64,000 nucleotides of DNA from Grimontia indica (GCF_000333895.2 NZ_ANFM02000014.1:62001-126000); one strand, 5' to 3'. Counted from the first letter of the stretch, positions 1 to 9,232 are shown. The notes: a model not told the origin generated them from the letters alone. Translations and numbers: made by a program.

Positions 1-1
1 T

Positions 2-1270
2 GGCTCTCTTTCTTCAACGTCTGCAATCGCTGCAGGTTTTCAACTGGCGGAGTATTCTGCAACTGGTCTTGGCCGCGCATATGCGGGTGAAGCTGCGATG
101 GCAGATAATGCGTCTGCTCAATTCCGCAATCCAGCCATGATGACTTATCTGGAAGGCACCCAAGTTTCTACTGGCCTTATCTACGTTGATCCAAACGTGG
201 ATGTGGAAGGCACAAACACCAGCTTAACTGGCGACAAAACTGCGACTTCATCTAAAGATTTTGCAGATTCAGCCTTTATTCCAAACTTCTACTTCTCTCA
301 TCAATTGAACGAGAAGGTTTATCTGGGTCTGGCACTGAGCTCAAACTTCGGTATGCACACTAAACTGGATGACAACTTCAAAGGCACCCAGTTTGGTAAT
401 GAAGCGTCAGTGATGACCATGGAAATCAATCCAAACATCGCATACAAAATTAACGACCAGTTCTCTGTTGGTGCTGGTGTTAGATACGTATTGGGTGAAG
501 GTAGCATTGGTGCGAAAAGCTCTGCAGATATCAAAAACCCACTCAATGGCAATGTCATCGTACCTACCGGTACTACTCTAAAATACATGGAAGGTGATGA
601 TACTGCTTGGGGTTGGCAAGCTGGTGCAGCTTGGCAGATCAATGAAGACAACCGTTTAGGCTTTAACTATCGTTCTGAAGTGAATCTGAATCTGGAAGGC
701 CATGCCACTGGCCTAGCGTTTGGTACTACTACTGCGCAATTGCCTGGCAGTATGGAGCTGACGCTGCCCGCAACCGCAGAGATAGCAAGCTTCCACCAAC
801 TGACCGACACAGTTGCAGTACACGCTAGCATCAACTGGACTGACTGGAGTACCTTCGAAAAGCTGGAAGCAAATATCCCTTCCCTTTCTCAGCCAAACCA
901 ACTGGTTAAACAAGAGAACTGGAAAGATAACTATCGCTTTGCTGTTGGTGCCACTTATCAGTTGAACACCAAAACCCAGCTTCGTTCTGGCGTTGCTTAT
1001 GATACAGCAGCGGTCGATGACGCTAACCGCACCATTACAATTCCAGAAACCGATCGCCTTTGGTTAAGCCTGGGTGCAGGTTACCACTACTCTGATAACC
1101 TAACGCTTGACGCAGGTTTTACTTACATCTTTGCAAAAGACGCAGATGTCAAAGAGCCTCGTGACGGAATCAGTTCTGACCTAACTTCTGTACCTTTTGG
1201 AGGTACTTTCGAAGGTCAAACCTCTGGCAACGTATGGCTGGCAGGTGTTCAGGCAACTTACCGCTTCTAA
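2..1270 (+). CDS. fadL: Long-chain fatty acid outer-membrane transporter FadL (5' end outside window)
   Basis: This is the C-terminal 422 residues of a FadL-family outer-membrane beta-barrel that takes up long-chain fatty acids. The reading frame is open from base 2, so the start codon and signal peptide lie upstream of the window. The first visible residues, around AGFQLAEYSATGLGRAYAGE, match the FadL N-terminal hatch region just after signal-peptide cleavage. A 'FRNPAMM' segment typical of the family follows, then many alternating amphipathic strands, and a terminal aromatic residue in YRF, the usual outer-membrane insertion signal. An internal ATG at 98 could be mistaken for the start but would remove the hatch. 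The next gene, mlaA, is convergent and also concerns the outer membrane. Family is confident; the exact paralogue is less certain because Vibrionaceae can carry several. Confidence 0.9.
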   Translation, partial: GSLSSTSAIAAGFQLAEYSATGLGRAYAGEAAMADNASAQFRNPAMMTYLEGTQVSTGLIYVDPNVDVEGTNTSLTGDKTATSSKDFADSAFIPNFYFSHQLNEKVYLGLALSSNFGMHTKLDDNFKGTQFGNEASVMTMEINPNIAYKINDQFSVGAGVRYVLGEGSIGAKSSADIKNPLNGNVIVPTGTTLKYMEGDDTAWGWQAGAAWQINEDNRLGFNYRSEVNLNLEGHATGLAFGTTTAQLPGSMELTLPATAEIASFHQLTDTVAVHASINWTDWSTFEKLEANIPSLSQPNQLVKQENWKDNYRFAVGATYQLNTKTQLRSGVAYDTAAVDDANRTITIPETDRLWLSLGAGYHYSDNLTLDAGFTYIFAKDADVKEPRDGISSDLTSVPFGGTFEGQTSGNVWLAGVQATYRF

Positions 1271-1294
1271 GAGTTGAACAAATCCCAGAGACAA

Positions 1295-1325
1295 AAATGC
1301 CACTCAATCGAGTGGCATTTCTTTG
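1295..1325. terminator. Bidirectional intrinsic terminator between fadL and mlaA
   Basis: A perfect 11-bp stem (AAATGCCACTC / GAGTGGCATTT) with a 4-base loop is flanked by A-rich and T-rich tracts. It lies between two convergent genes and can serve both. Confidence 0.85.
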
Positions 1326-1333
1326 TTAATTTC

Positions 1334-2122
1334 TTAGTAATCGTCGATTTCGTCTAGCAAATCGTCATCCAGATAACTGTCGTCAGGCTCTGGTAAATCT
1401 GCCGCCTTTCCGCCTCGGGCTTTAAACTCTTTATTCTGGAGGTAAGCATCACGTGCAAAGGCGTATGGATCCGGTGAGTTAGTCAGCAAGCTTTCCTGTT
1501 GAACCAAGGCTGCTCTGTCTTCCATCCCTTCAAACATCCATTTGAGGATAGATTGCGGAAGCGTTAACAGAGACAGCGGCGGATAAAGGCCATCGACCAT
1601 ATCCCCTGCTCCCTCACGCAACGTGATGGGTCCGTAAACGGGGAACATAAAGTAAGGCCCTTGCCCTATGTCGTAGTAACCCATGGCGTCACCAAACTGA
1701 CGGTCAGAGATTTTCGGAACATTGGCAGCCGAAGCGATATCGATTAAGCCACCAATACCAAAGACAGTGTTTAGCCAAAAGCGATTAAAGTGGGTAAGTG
1801 CCGCTTCGCCATCAAGCATAACAATGCTGTTCACCATGCTTGCTGGCTCTTCGAGGTTACTGAGGAAATTAGAGATACCCGTTCGTGTCCAGCTTGGCAC
1901 ATAGTCGACATAAGCCAGCGACACAGGTTTTGCGATATAAGGGTCTAGATAATCATAATTGACCGTCCACATCGCGCGGTTGAATCCTTCAAAAGGATCA
2001 TTGGGATGCGAAATGTCGAATTCAGCATTGGTTTCAGCGTCAGCCTGAGATTCTTCCGGGGATTGGGCACAACCACTCAGTAAAACCAGCACGCCAACTG
2101 CCAGAATAAGTTGTTTCCACAT
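1334..2122 (-). CDS. mlaA: MlaA (VacJ) outer-membrane lipoprotein of the Mla lipid-asymmetry system
   Basis: This 262-residue lipoprotein belongs to the MlaA/VacJ family. With OmpC/F-type porins, MlaA removes mislocalised phospholipids from the outer leaflet of the outer membrane and hands them to MlaC. The N-terminus is a lipoprotein signal ending in LSGC, with the lipidated cysteine at residue 18. The family core NDPFEGFNRAMWTVNYD is followed by a conserved hydrophobic body (around FGIGGLIDIAS) and GPYFMFPVYGP. The C-terminal tail is acidic and ends in a Asp/Glu run. The gene is monocistronic: it starts just after the ccm operon terminator and ends at the terminator shared with fadL. Other Mla components (mlaFEDCB) are not in this window, as is usual. 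Confidence 0.95.
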   Translation of the reverse strand: MWKQLILAVGVLVLLSGCAQSPEESQADAETNAEFDISHPNDPFEGFNRAMWTVNYDYLDPYIAKPVSLAYVDYVPSWTRTGISNFLSNLEEPASMVNSIVMLDGEAALTHFNRFWLNTVFGIGGLIDIASAANVPKISDRQFGDAMGYYDIGQGPYFMFPVYGPITLREGAGDMVDGLYPPLSLLTLPQSILKWMFEGMEDRAALVQQESLLTNSPDPYAFARDAYLQNKEFKARGGKAADLPEPDDSYLDDDLLDEIDDY

Positions 2123-2144
2123 TGTTATAACTTGTCCTTTAGGT

Positions 2145-2175
2145 AAAAAAGAGGTCGGTTAAATACCGACCTTTT
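2145..2175 (-). terminator. Intrinsic terminator of the ccm operon
   Basis: On the minus strand AGGTCGGT pairs with ACCGACCT across a 6-base loop and is followed by a run of six T. It closes the ccmABCDEFGHI transcript just after ccmI and just before mlaA. Confidence 0.85.
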
Positions 2176-2201
2176 GTCATTATTTTGGCAGTATAAAGCA
2201 C

Positions 2202-3416
2202 TTACTGCTTTTGGTTAATCACTAACTGTGAACTTCCGCCGAGCTCAAACGGGTCGGTTTCCCCAAACCAGTCACCGTCACGTGTCATTACGTTGCCGTC
2301 GTTGTCAATGCGGGCTTTCACCATCACCTCTGGCAATGAAGACATCAAACGCTCTGGGATCATGCTGTCCGCATCTGTCAGTTCAACTTCTACCGGGAAG
2401 CGGCTCAGCGGCAAACGCTTCGCTGCAACCGGCATTGGCGCACCATCCGCAGAGTGAACCGATACAATCAATACACCTTCGCTTGGCAATTGGACTTGTT
2501 CATCCAGCGAAATTGTCACAGAGACGGACTGTCCTTCGCCAGCGCCCATTTGTGCTTCTGCACGTTGAATACTGCGGTCCAACATAGAGATACGTGGATC
2601 GTCCGCTGGCAGTAGTTGTTTCATGGTAGACCAAGCAGCAACCGCCTCTTCGTAAGCACCGCGCTCAAAAGCATCAAATGCAAGCAATGAAAACGCTTGA
2701 AGGTTGCCATGATCGACTCTAATCACTTCGCGCAATAGATTGCGCGCTGTATTGCTGTTTTGCTCATCACCCGACAGCATAAGAGATTGCGCATAACCTA
2801 GCTTCACGTCGCTGTCGTCTGGCATCAGGTTGTAGGCTTTCGCCATTGCACCTTCGGCGGTTTGCACATCACGGTTTGCCAAACCAATGCGACCAAGCAG
2901 TAACCATCCCATCGCATCATCAGGCGTCTGTTGAAGCTTAGTACGAAGAGACAGCGTCAACTCCGCCATTTCCTGATCTGTCATCGGCTCATTGGTGTCA
3001 GACATCAAACGACGAGACAGATCCGGCAAGCGTGATGCCGTCTCTTGCCAAGAAACCACTTCACGATAGTTGCCCATGGTGTCGTACAAGCCATAGCTCA
3101 TCAACACCATGATAAGGATGCCTGGCACCAATACGACAAAAGGGACCTTACTTTGTGTCGCTGACTTCTCGTTGGCCGGAATGTCATCCAGCAATGATTG
3201 CTTAAGCTCAACTGCCAATTCATTCTGGTTTTCCACCAGACCTTCCTCGGCTTCTTCGTTAAGCTCTTCCATACGATCACGGAAGAAGGCTTTGTTCAGT
3301 TCATCGCGGCTCGCCGCTTCGTCCTGTTCCTTACCGCGGTAAATCGGCAAAACAAATAAGCCAACAGAGACCACCATCATTAAGGCTGTGATCAGCCAGA
3401 ACCACATTTCAGTCAT
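2202..3416 (-). CDS. ccmI: Cytochrome c maturation protein CcmI (apocytochrome chaperone with TPRs)
   Basis: This 404-residue protein binds apocytochrome c and delivers it to the CcmF/CcmH heme lyase in the periplasm. The N-terminus has two membrane segments (WFWLITALMMVVSVGLFVLPI and, near residues 93-112, VPFVVLVPGILIMVLMSYGL) separated by an acidic cytoplasmic loop with a predicted leucine-zipper-like helix. TPR repeats follow at about residues 155-290 (DDAMGWLLLGRIGLANRDVQTAEGA, and the next ones), then a beta-rich C-terminal domain. It overlaps ccmH by 4 bp, indicating translational coupling, and is the last gene of the operon. The fused long form of CcmI with a C-terminal domain is the one usual in gammaproteobacteria with separate ccmH and ccmI. 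Confidence 0.93.
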   Translation of the reverse strand: MTEMWFWLITALMMVVSVGLFVLPIYRGKEQDEAASRDELNKAFFRDRMEELNEEAEEGLVENQNELAVELKQSLLDDIPANEKSATQSKVPFVVLVPGILIMVLMSYGLYDTMGNYREVVSWQETASRLPDLSRRLMSDTNEPMTDQEMAELTLSLRTKLQQTPDDAMGWLLLGRIGLANRDVQTAEGAMAKAYNLMPDDSDVKLGYAQSLMLSGDEQNSNTARNLLREVIRVDHGNLQAFSLLAFDAFERGAYEEAVAAWSTMKQLLPADDPRISMLDRSIQRAEAQMGAGEGQSVSVTISLDEQVQLPSEGVLIVSVHSADGAPMPVAAKRLPLSRFPVEVELTDADSMIPERLMSSLPEVMVKARIDNDGNVMTRDGDWFGETDPFELGGSSQLVINQKQ

Positions 3417-3904
3417 CCATTGTTATCCTTATTTTTATTGTCAGCCGAGCCTTCATTGAGCAACGCATCCAGACGTGCCTGCTCTTCGCTATCAAGTTCA
3501 GCTTTAACGGTTTTCGCTTTAGGTTTACGGCTGCGCATCACCAAGACAGTGAATCCAACAACCACAAACAATGCCGGGCCAGCCCAAAGAATCAATGTCG
3601 ACGCCGTCAGTGGCGGGTTGTAAGTCACGAAGTTACCGTATCGATCAACCATGTAATCGACAATCTCGTCTTCGTTCTTACCTTGCTTGAGCATCTCATA
3701 AACCTTCAAACGAAGATCCTGAGCCAAGCCAGCATTGGAATCGGCAATATTATTGTTCTGACACTTAGGGCAGCGCAGTTCTTTGCCGAGCTTTTTGAAG
3801 GCTTCTTCTTGTTCAGGTGTGTCAAACTCATACACTTCGATCGCTGCAGAGACTGTGAACGCAGCACTTGCAGCCAGCATGATTGCTAACAGAAAACGTT
3901 TCAT
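3413..3904 (-). CDS. ccmH: Cytochrome c maturation protein CcmH (thiol-reductase subunit)
   Basis: CcmH is a 163-residue inner-membrane-anchored periplasmic protein that keeps the CXXCH cysteines of apocytochrome c reduced. A cleavable signal peptide spans residues 1-21. The LRCxxC signature has cysteines 45 and 48 (LRCPKCQNNNI), followed by the conserved NADLAxDLR-like helix and a single C-terminal membrane anchor at about 103-123. A basic/acidic cytoplasmic tail ends the protein. It overlaps ccmG by one base and ccmI by four. Length matches the short stand-alone CcmH rather than the E. coli CcmH-CcmI fusion. Confidence 0.95.
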   Translation of the reverse strand: MKRFLLAIMLAASAAFTVSAAIEVYEFDTPEQEEAFKKLGKELRCPKCQNNNIADSNAGLAQDLRLKVYEMLKQGKNEDEIVDYMVDRYGNFVTYNPPLTASTLILWAGPALFVVVGFTVLVMRSRKPKAKTVKAELDSEEQARLDALLNEGSADNKNKDNNG

Positions 3905-4458
3905 TAGCCTTTTGCCTCCGCCAGCATTTGCTCGTACATCGGGCCTAATTTTTCGTTCCAGTTTCTATCATTCACATCACCGACATGTCGGTAACGAATC
4001 ACACCGTTAGCATCGATAAGGAACGTCTCTGGCGCACCGTAAACACCAAGATCCAGACCTAGCATGCCATCACCATCAAACAGGCTGACCAGATAAGGGT
4101 TACCTAATTGGTTGAGCCAGCCGATCGCTTTCACGCGATCGTCTTTGTAGTTAAGGCCAATGATTTTAACGCCGTTGGCCGCTAACTCATTCAGGTAAGT
4201 GTGCTCTGCGTAACAAGTAGGGCACCAAGTTGCCCACACGTTCAAAAGCAGAGGTTCGCCTTTGAAAATGTCCTGATCGTAAAGCTTGCCAGCTTGCGCC
4301 AAATCTTCCAGCCGGAACGAAGGAACTGGTTTACCTACCAGCACTGACTCTAACTTCGTTGGGTCATCACCTTCGGCGTTCTTGCCCAATTGCACAAAGA
4401 AGACACCAACCAACACCATAAACAGTGCAAACGGAATAAAGAGTAAAGGTTTGTTCAC
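3904..4458 (-). CDS. ccmG: Thiol:disulfide oxidoreductase CcmG/DsbE
   Basis: This 184-residue periplasmic thioredoxin-fold protein is tethered by an N-terminal membrane helix (residues 5-24). It supplies reducing power to CcmH and apocytochrome. The active site is WCPTC, with cysteines 79 and 82 inside NVWATWCPTCYAEH, and the conserved GVYGAPETFLID segment carries the cis-proline of the thioredoxin fold. The gene sits between ccmF (2 bp away) and ccmH (1-base overlap), which is the standard ccm order. Confidence 0.95.
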   Translation of the reverse strand: MNKPLLFIPFALFMVLVGVFFVQLGKNAEGDDPTKLESVLVGKPVPSFRLEDLAQAGKLYDQDIFKGEPLLLNVWATWCPTCYAEHTYLNELAANGVKIIGLNYKDDRVKAIGWLNQLGNPYLVSLFDGDGMLGLDLGVYGAPETFLIDANGVIRYRHVGDVNDRNWNEKLGPMYEQMLAEAKG

Positions 4459-4460
4459 CC

Positions 4461-6437
4461 TTAAGCCTCCTTCACTGGCTCAGCAGATACTTCTGATTGA
4501 GCCTTCTTACGAAAACGGTAACGCTTGTCCGAAATAGCCAGCAAACCACCCAGTGACATCACCAGTGAGCCGAACCAAATCCAACGAACAAATGGTTTGT
4601 AGTAGATACGCACTGCCCAAGAGCCATCATTCAAACGTTCACCCATTGCCACATAGAGGTCACGGGTGATACCACGGTCAATCGCCGCTTCGGTCATCAT
4701 CGAGCGCTGAACCGTGTAGAAACGTTTCTCAGCATGCAGTGTGTTTACGCGCTTATCGCCACGGTAAATATCGAAGTCAGCGATGTAACCGTCGTAGTTC
4801 GGACCATCTTTATCGCGAAGACCTGCGAAATGGAAATCGTAGCCTTGCAGTTCAATGCGATCGCCAGGTGCCATTTTCACGTCGCGTTCGATGTCGTAGT
4901 TCTGAACCATTGCAATACCGAGCACTGTGATTGCCAGACCGATATGACCAAGCACCATCGCCCAGTGGCTCCGACCCAGCTTACCGAGACCGGTGACGAA
5001 ATCATGACGGTGAGTCGCACGCTGATACACCTCGATGCATGACAAAGTGATGACCCAAAGGCCCATCACCGCACCCAGCGCAGCCAGCGGCATAAAGACA
5101 TCAGCAAAGATCCACACCAGTGCAACGCCAAGAACAACAGAAACTACGCCACTAAACAGCAGTTCTTTTTTCACGTTCTTGAGGTTGTCACGTTTCCAGC
5201 GGATCAGCGGACCAATACCGAGAAGGAAGGCAAACGGTACTGACAGCCAGGTGAACAGCAGGTTGAAGAATGGTTCACCAATAGAAACCGACCCCAGGCC
5301 AAGCTGTTTGTGAACCAATGGCAACAATGTACCCAATAGAACAACAACCAGTGCAGCAACAAGCAGAATGTTGTTTGCCAGCAGGACATTCTCACGGGAG
5401 ACCAGCTCGAAGTTACCGCGCACACGGACTTCTGACGCACGCAATGCATAAAGCAGCAGCGAGCCGCCGATAACCACCACAAGGAAGCCAAGAATAAACA
5501 GGCCCCGGCTTGGATCAGATGCGAATGCATGCACTGAAACCAGTACGCCAGAACGTACCAGGAAGGTGCCCAACAAACTGAGTGAAAATGCAGACAATGC
5601 TAACAGCACAGTCCAAGCTTTGAATGTGCCGCGCTTTTCCGTTACTGCCAATGAGTGCATCAACGCGGTACCAGCCAGCCAAGGCATAAACGAGGCGTTT
5701 TCTACTGGATCCCAGAACCACCAGCCGCCCCAGCCAAGTTCGTAGTAAGCCCACCAAGAGCCCAGTGCGATACCCAATGTCAGGAATACCCAAGCTGCCG
5801 TTGTCCAAGGACGGGACCAACGTGCCCACGCCGTATCAAGACGACCCGCCATCAAGGATGCAATCGCAAAAGCAAACGCCACAGAGAAACCCACATAACC
5901 CATGTAAAGCATCGGCGGGTGAACAATCAGCCCCGGATCCTGAAGAAGCGGGTTGAGGTCACGGCCATCAACCGGGAAATAAGGAAGTGTTCGCTCAAAC
6001 GGGTTCGACGTCAGAATGATAAACAGCAGGAAGCCGACACCAATCATGCCCATCACTGCCAATACGCGGGAGACAGACTCCAGTGGCATGCCACGGCTGA
6101 AAATGGCAACGGCCAGTGTCCAACCTGCTTGGATAAGCACCCAAAGAAGCAACGAGCCTTCGTGTGCGCCCCAGACTGCCGTCAGACGGTAGTACCAAGG
6201 CAAGGCACTGTTTGAGTTACTCGCTACATACGTGACCGTAAAGTCGTTAACGTAGAATGCCCAGCTCAATGCGATAAAAGACATCAATAGCATCAGGAAC
6301 ATGCCGATAGCCAGTGGACGCGCGGAACGCATCATGGCCTGGTTTCCGACGTGAGCACCCCACAGAGGGTAGATACTCAACAGGACGGAAAAACCAAGGG
6401 AGATAATAAGGGCGAAATGCCCTAATTCAGCAATCAT
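4461..6437 (-). CDS. ccmF: Heme lyase subunit CcmF
   Basis: CcmF is a 658-residue multi-pass inner-membrane protein that attaches heme to apocytochrome c together with CcmH and CcmI. The tryptophan-rich WWD heme-handling domain is clear (GGWWFWDPVENASFMPWL, about residues 235-255). Histidines expected as heme ligands lie in conserved loops such as WGAHEGSLLLW, DPGLIVHPPMLYMGYVG and LMHSLAVTEKRG. About 15 membrane segments can be read, and a large periplasmic domain precedes the last helix. It overlaps ccmE by one base. Length is normal for the family. Confidence 0.96.
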   Translation of the reverse strand: MIAELGHFALIISLGFSVLLSIYPLWGAHVGNQAMMRSARPLAIGMFLMLLMSFIALSWAFYVNDFTVTYVASNSNSALPWYYRLTAVWGAHEGSLLLWVLIQAGWTLAVAIFSRGMPLESVSRVLAVMGMIGVGFLLFIILTSNPFERTLPYFPVDGRDLNPLLQDPGLIVHPPMLYMGYVGFSVAFAFAIASLMAGRLDTAWARWSRPWTTAAWVFLTLGIALGSWWAYYELGWGGWWFWDPVENASFMPWLAGTALMHSLAVTEKRGTFKAWTVLLALSAFSLSLLGTFLVRSGVLVSVHAFASDPSRGLFILGFLVVVIGGSLLLYALRASEVRVRGNFELVSRENVLLANNILLVAALVVVLLGTLLPLVHKQLGLGSVSIGEPFFNLLFTWLSVPFAFLLGIGPLIRWKRDNLKNVKKELLFSGVVSVVLGVALVWIFADVFMPLAALGAVMGLWVITLSCIEVYQRATHRHDFVTGLGKLGRSHWAMVLGHIGLAITVLGIAMVQNYDIERDVKMAPGDRIELQGYDFHFAGLRDKDGPNYDGYIADFDIYRGDKRVNTLHAEKRFYTVQRSMMTEAAIDRGITRDLYVAMGERLNDGSWAVRIYYKPFVRWIWFGSLVMSLGGLLAISDKRYRFRKKAQSEVSAEPVKEA

Positions 6438-6919
6438 TAGTAGCTACCCTGTTTTTGCTGCTCGGTGTATTCAAGCGGTTTATGCCCTTTGTTCATCGCT
6501 TCTGCGATTTCAGGCGGCATATATTCTTCATCGTGTTTCGCCAATACTTCGCTTGCGAACACGGTACGTTCATCAACCAGCACACCCTGTGCAACAATTC
6601 CCTGACCTTCACGGAAAAGGTCTGGCAGAATGCCTTCAAATTCCACGGTAACTTCTGGGCCAACATCCGCAACACGGAAACTCACTTTCAGAGATTCTGG
6701 GTCACGCTCCACTGAATCTGTCACCACCATGCCACCAATACGCAGACGTTGACCGACTTCAGGTTTGGTGCCATCAGGCTTACCATTCACCAATTCAGTT
6801 GGCGTGTAGAACAAGTCCATGTTTTGGTTCAATGCGTAAAGCACCAATCCAATCGTCGCGCCTACACCAAACACCAGGGCAAGAGCCAGCCCCAGTCGTT
6901 TCTTGCGTCTCGGGTTCAT
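6437..6919 (-). CDS. ccmE: Periplasmic heme chaperone CcmE
   Basis: CcmE carries heme covalently bound to a histidine between CcmC and CcmF. The protein is 160 residues with one N-terminal membrane anchor (about 9-30) after a basic start ([10 protein letters not shown]). An OB-fold body and the heme-binding motif HDEEY follow, with His129 and Tyr133 as the covalent and axial ligands by analogy to the family. The flexible C-terminal tail is Gln/Lys rich. It overlaps ccmD by 4 bp and ccmF by 1 bp. Confidence 0.96.
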   Translation of the reverse strand: MNPRRKKRLGLALALVFGVGATIGLVLYALNQNMDLFYTPTELVNGKPDGTKPEVGQRLRIGGMVVTDSVERDPESLKVSFRVADVGPEVTVEFEGILPDLFREGQGIVAQGVLVDERTVFASEVLAKHDEEYMPPEIAEAMNKGHKPLEYTEQQKQGSY

Positions 6920-7122
6920 AGCGTGTTCTCCATTTTTTGGGCATTCTTAATACGTTGCTCTCGGGCAACTTTGTTTTTAATTTCTTTAAACAGTTTGCGT
7001 CGGGTGAAACGGGTCGCCAGTGCTACCCAAGCCATCGCCACGAATGTAATGCCGAAGGCGCCCCAAACATAACCAGCGTAACCACCCATCGCCAGGAATT
7101 CAGAGAAAGAATCGAAGTGCAT
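6916..7122 (-). CDS. ccmD: Heme exporter protein CcmD
   Basis: CcmD is a 68-residue single-pass inner-membrane protein that helps release heme-loaded CcmE from the CcmABC complex. It has the characteristic N-terminal aromatic/Gly stretch ([18 protein letters not shown]), one membrane helix, then a strongly basic cytoplasmic tail ([21 protein letters not shown]). It lies 2 bp after ccmC and overlaps ccmE by 4 bp. Confidence 0.93.
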   Translation of the reverse strand: MHFDSFSEFLAMGGYAGYVWGAFGITFVAMAWVALATRFTRRKLFKEIKNKVAREQRIKNAQKMENTL

Positions 7123-7124
7123 GG

Positions 7125-7862
7125 TTATCCCCTCTCAACCAATTCACGAACCCAAGGACGGTGCGCTTCACGTTGTAGAATTTTGTTTTTCAGTCCCATC
7201 AGCGACACGGCACCAAAGAACATAGCAAAGCCCAGAATATTCAGAAGCAAAGGCCACAACATATCTGATGCAATGGAAGGTTTCGCAAATTTAGTGATCG
7301 TCGCGCCTTGGTGCAGCGTGTTCCACCACTCCACTGAAAAGTGAATGATAGGAAGGTTAATCACCCCTACAATCGCCAGAATACCCGCAGCACGACCAGC
7401 AGTGCGGTCATCATCAAAGGCGTTGTAAAGCGCGATCACACCGAGATAGAGGAACAGTAGAATAAGCTCAGAAGTCAGGCGTGCATCCCATACCCACCAC
7501 GCGCCCCACATTGGCTTACCCCAGATAGCACCAGTCACCAATGCAATAAAGGTAAATACCGCACCTACAGGCGCCATCGCCGCGGCCGCCCAATCAGACG
7601 TCTTGATTTGCCACACTAAGCCGATAAATGCCGCAATGGCCATCGACATGTAAGCGCCCATAGACCAAATCGCTGCAGGAACGTGAATATAGATGATTCG
7701 GAAACTGTCACCCTGCTGGTAGTCAGAAGGCGCGAATGCCAGTCCCCATATGGTACCGGTGATCAAAGACAGGGCTGCCAAAACCACAAACCACGGCAAC
7801 AATGTGTTACAGAGTTGGTAGGTTGCCTCGGGCTTGGCATATGGGTGAAGCCATTTCCACAT
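7125..7862 (-). CDS. ccmC: Heme transporter/handling protein CcmC
   Basis: CcmC is a roughly 245-residue, six-helix inner-membrane protein that presents heme to CcmE. The WWD motif is present (WGAWWVWDARLTSELILLFLY), with flanking His residues in IYIHVPAAIW and INLPIIHFSVEWWNTLHQG that serve as heme ligands in the family. The frame could begin with GTG at 7874, but the ATG at 7862 is preferred. It gives the family start MWKWLHPYAK and leaves a GAGAG ribosome-binding site 11 bases upstream, whereas the GTG would overlap that site. It lies between ccmB and ccmD. Confidence 0.94.
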   Translation of the reverse strand: MWKWLHPYAKPEATYQLCNTLLPWFVVLAALSLITGTIWGLAFAPSDYQQGDSFRIIYIHVPAAIWSMGAYMSMAIAAFIGLVWQIKTSDWAAAAMAPVGAVFTFIALVTGAIWGKPMWGAWWVWDARLTSELILLFLYLGVIALYNAFDDDRTAGRAAGILAIVGVINLPIIHFSVEWWNTLHQGATITKFAKPSIASDMLWPLLLNILGFAMFFGAVSLMGLKNKILQREAHRPWVRELVERG

Positions 7863-7903
7863 TGCAGATATCACTCTCAGTTAATATGTTGTAATAATTA
7901 GTA

Positions 7904-8572
7904 TTATTGGACGCTCACCCGGAGAGCAGCAGACACTGCAAACGGGGAAAGCGTGGCCGAACCTGCCAGCATCGCACCCAAAATGGCTAGCTGACCATTT
8001 ATCGGAAATCCACCAGCAGCCATATCAATCGCCGATGTCGCGAAGATAAGGACCGGAATAAACAACGGTAAGACCAGAAGGCTTAGCAATGCGCCGCCCT
8101 TTCTCAGCCCTACCGTCAATGCCACACCAATCGCGCCAAGGAAGCTCAGCGTCGGCGTGCCTAACAACAGTGTTAGCACAACGGCTTTGTAAGCTTCCCA
8201 GTCTAAAGACAGTAATACCGCCAGAAGCGGACTTATGATCAATAGTGGCAGACCGGTCAGCAGCCAATGTGCGACAATTTTTGCGAAAACCAGAACGGAC
8301 AAAGGTTCTGGCATCAGCAGCATCTGCTCTAACGAGCCATCCATAAAGTCATCACGGAACAAACGATCCAATGACAATACCGCCGCCAACAACGCAGCCA
8401 CCCAGATAATCCCTGGTGCTATTTCAGCCAGTAAGTTGGGACCAGGTCCGACACCCAATGGAAACAAGGTGATGACAATGATGAAAAACCACAGTGGGTT
8501 CAGCATGTCAGATTGGCGACGAAACGCCACGAGCAACTCGCGACGGATCATGTGAAACATAGCTGATCCCAT
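7904..8572 (-). CDS. ccmB: Heme exporter membrane subunit CcmB
   Basis: CcmB is a 222-residue, six-helix permease of the CcmAB ABC transporter. ATP hydrolysis by this transporter releases holo-CcmE from CcmC. The start MIRRELLVAFRR and the internal LFRDDFMDGSLEQMLLMPEPL loop are typical. The gene start overlaps the ccmA stop codon by one base (TAATG), so the two are probably translated at a fixed ratio. A second in-frame ATG at 8560 is also possible. Confidence 0.94.
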   Translation of the reverse strand: MGSAMFHMIRRELLVAFRRQSDMLNPLWFFIIVITLFPLGVGPGPNLLAEIAPGIIWVAALLAAVLSLDRLFRDDFMDGSLEQMLLMPEPLSVLVFAKIVAHWLLTGLPLLIISPLLAVLLSLDWEAYKAVVLTLLLGTPTLSFLGAIGVALTVGLRKGGALLSLLVLPLFIPVLIFATSAIDMAAGGFPINGQLAILGAMLAGSATLSPFAVSAALRVSVQ

Positions 8573-9186
8573 TACGCCCCCAACCTGATCCGGCGCAAAC
8601 CCGGGTTGCCTTCGAACATATCTTGGTGGGTGGTAAACAACACCATGCCTCCATTATTTACATGCTGTTGAAAAAGGCTCTCAAGCACCTTTACACCCTG
8701 TTTGTCGATGGCGGTTAACGGCTCATCCAAAATCCAAAGTTTAGATTGGCTAATCCAAAGCCTTGCCAATGCAACCCGACGGTTCTGACCAGCAGACAGC
8801 TGCGCGGCAGGCACATCTTCCCGGCCAGCTAGCCCGACACGTGCCAATGCGTCCCAAAGACTGGATTCATCCGCGTCACCATGCATACGTTGGTAAAATG
8901 CCAGATTTTCAAACGCGGTCATCTCACGTTTTACGCCTGTGCTGTGGCCAAGAAACAGTAAATTGCCATAAAACTCTTCTCGGGCTTTATTCACCAATTC
9001 TCCGTCCCAGAAGACTTCGCCAGATTCCGCCAGCCCCAACCCGGCAATGATCCGTAACAATGTTGTTTTACCCGCGCCGTTTGGCCCTTCAATTTGGACA
9101 AGATCACCGGATGACACCGTAAAACTGAGATCTTCAAACAGCACCCTTTCATCACGGATACAGCTGAGCTCGCGCACTTCCAACAT
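8572..9186 (-). CDS. ccmA: Heme exporter ATP-binding subunit CcmA
   Basis: CcmA is the 204-residue ABC ATPase that partners CcmB and is the first gene of the ccm operon. The Walker A motif GPNGAGKT is at residues 34-41. The ABC signature reads LSAGQNRRVALAR, and Walker B is LWILDEPLTAID, all in normal order and spacing. Length matches the short CcmA family, which lacks any extra domain. The operon promoter should lie in the 167-bp divergent region shared with the FliK-like gene; no convincing sigma-70 -35 box was picked out, only a possible TATTAT -10 on the minus strand near 9230. Confidence 0.95.
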   Translation of the reverse strand: MLEVRELSCIRDERVLFEDLSFTVSSGDLVQIEGPNGAGKTTLLRIIAGLGLAESGEVFWDGELVNKAREEFYGNLLFLGHSTGVKREMTAFENLAFYQRMHGDADESSLWDALARVGLAGREDVPAAQLSAGQNRRVALARLWISQSKLWILDEPLTAIDKQGVKVLESLFQQHVNNGGMVLFTTHQDMFEGNPGLRRIRLGA

Positions 9187-9205
9187 GAGAAATTGGCTTT
9201 CCCGA

Positions 9206-9232
9206 TAAAGTTATGAAAAATTTGCCCGATAA
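9206..9232 (+). promoter_or_regulatory. Sigma-28 (FliA) promoter for the FliK-like/FlhB-like pair
   Basis: TAAAG at 9206-9210 and CCCGATAA at 9225-9232 are separated by 14 bases. This is the class-IV flagellar promoter layout (TAAAG, 14 bases, GCCGATAA) with one -10 mismatch. It points toward the gene at 9354, implying a leader of roughly 115 bases. Confidence 0.7.

Noticed and set aside
5655-6215. 186-codon plus-strand open frame opposite ccmF
   Set aside because: Antisense shadow of ccmF; Arg/Pro/His-rich and without protein-like pattern.
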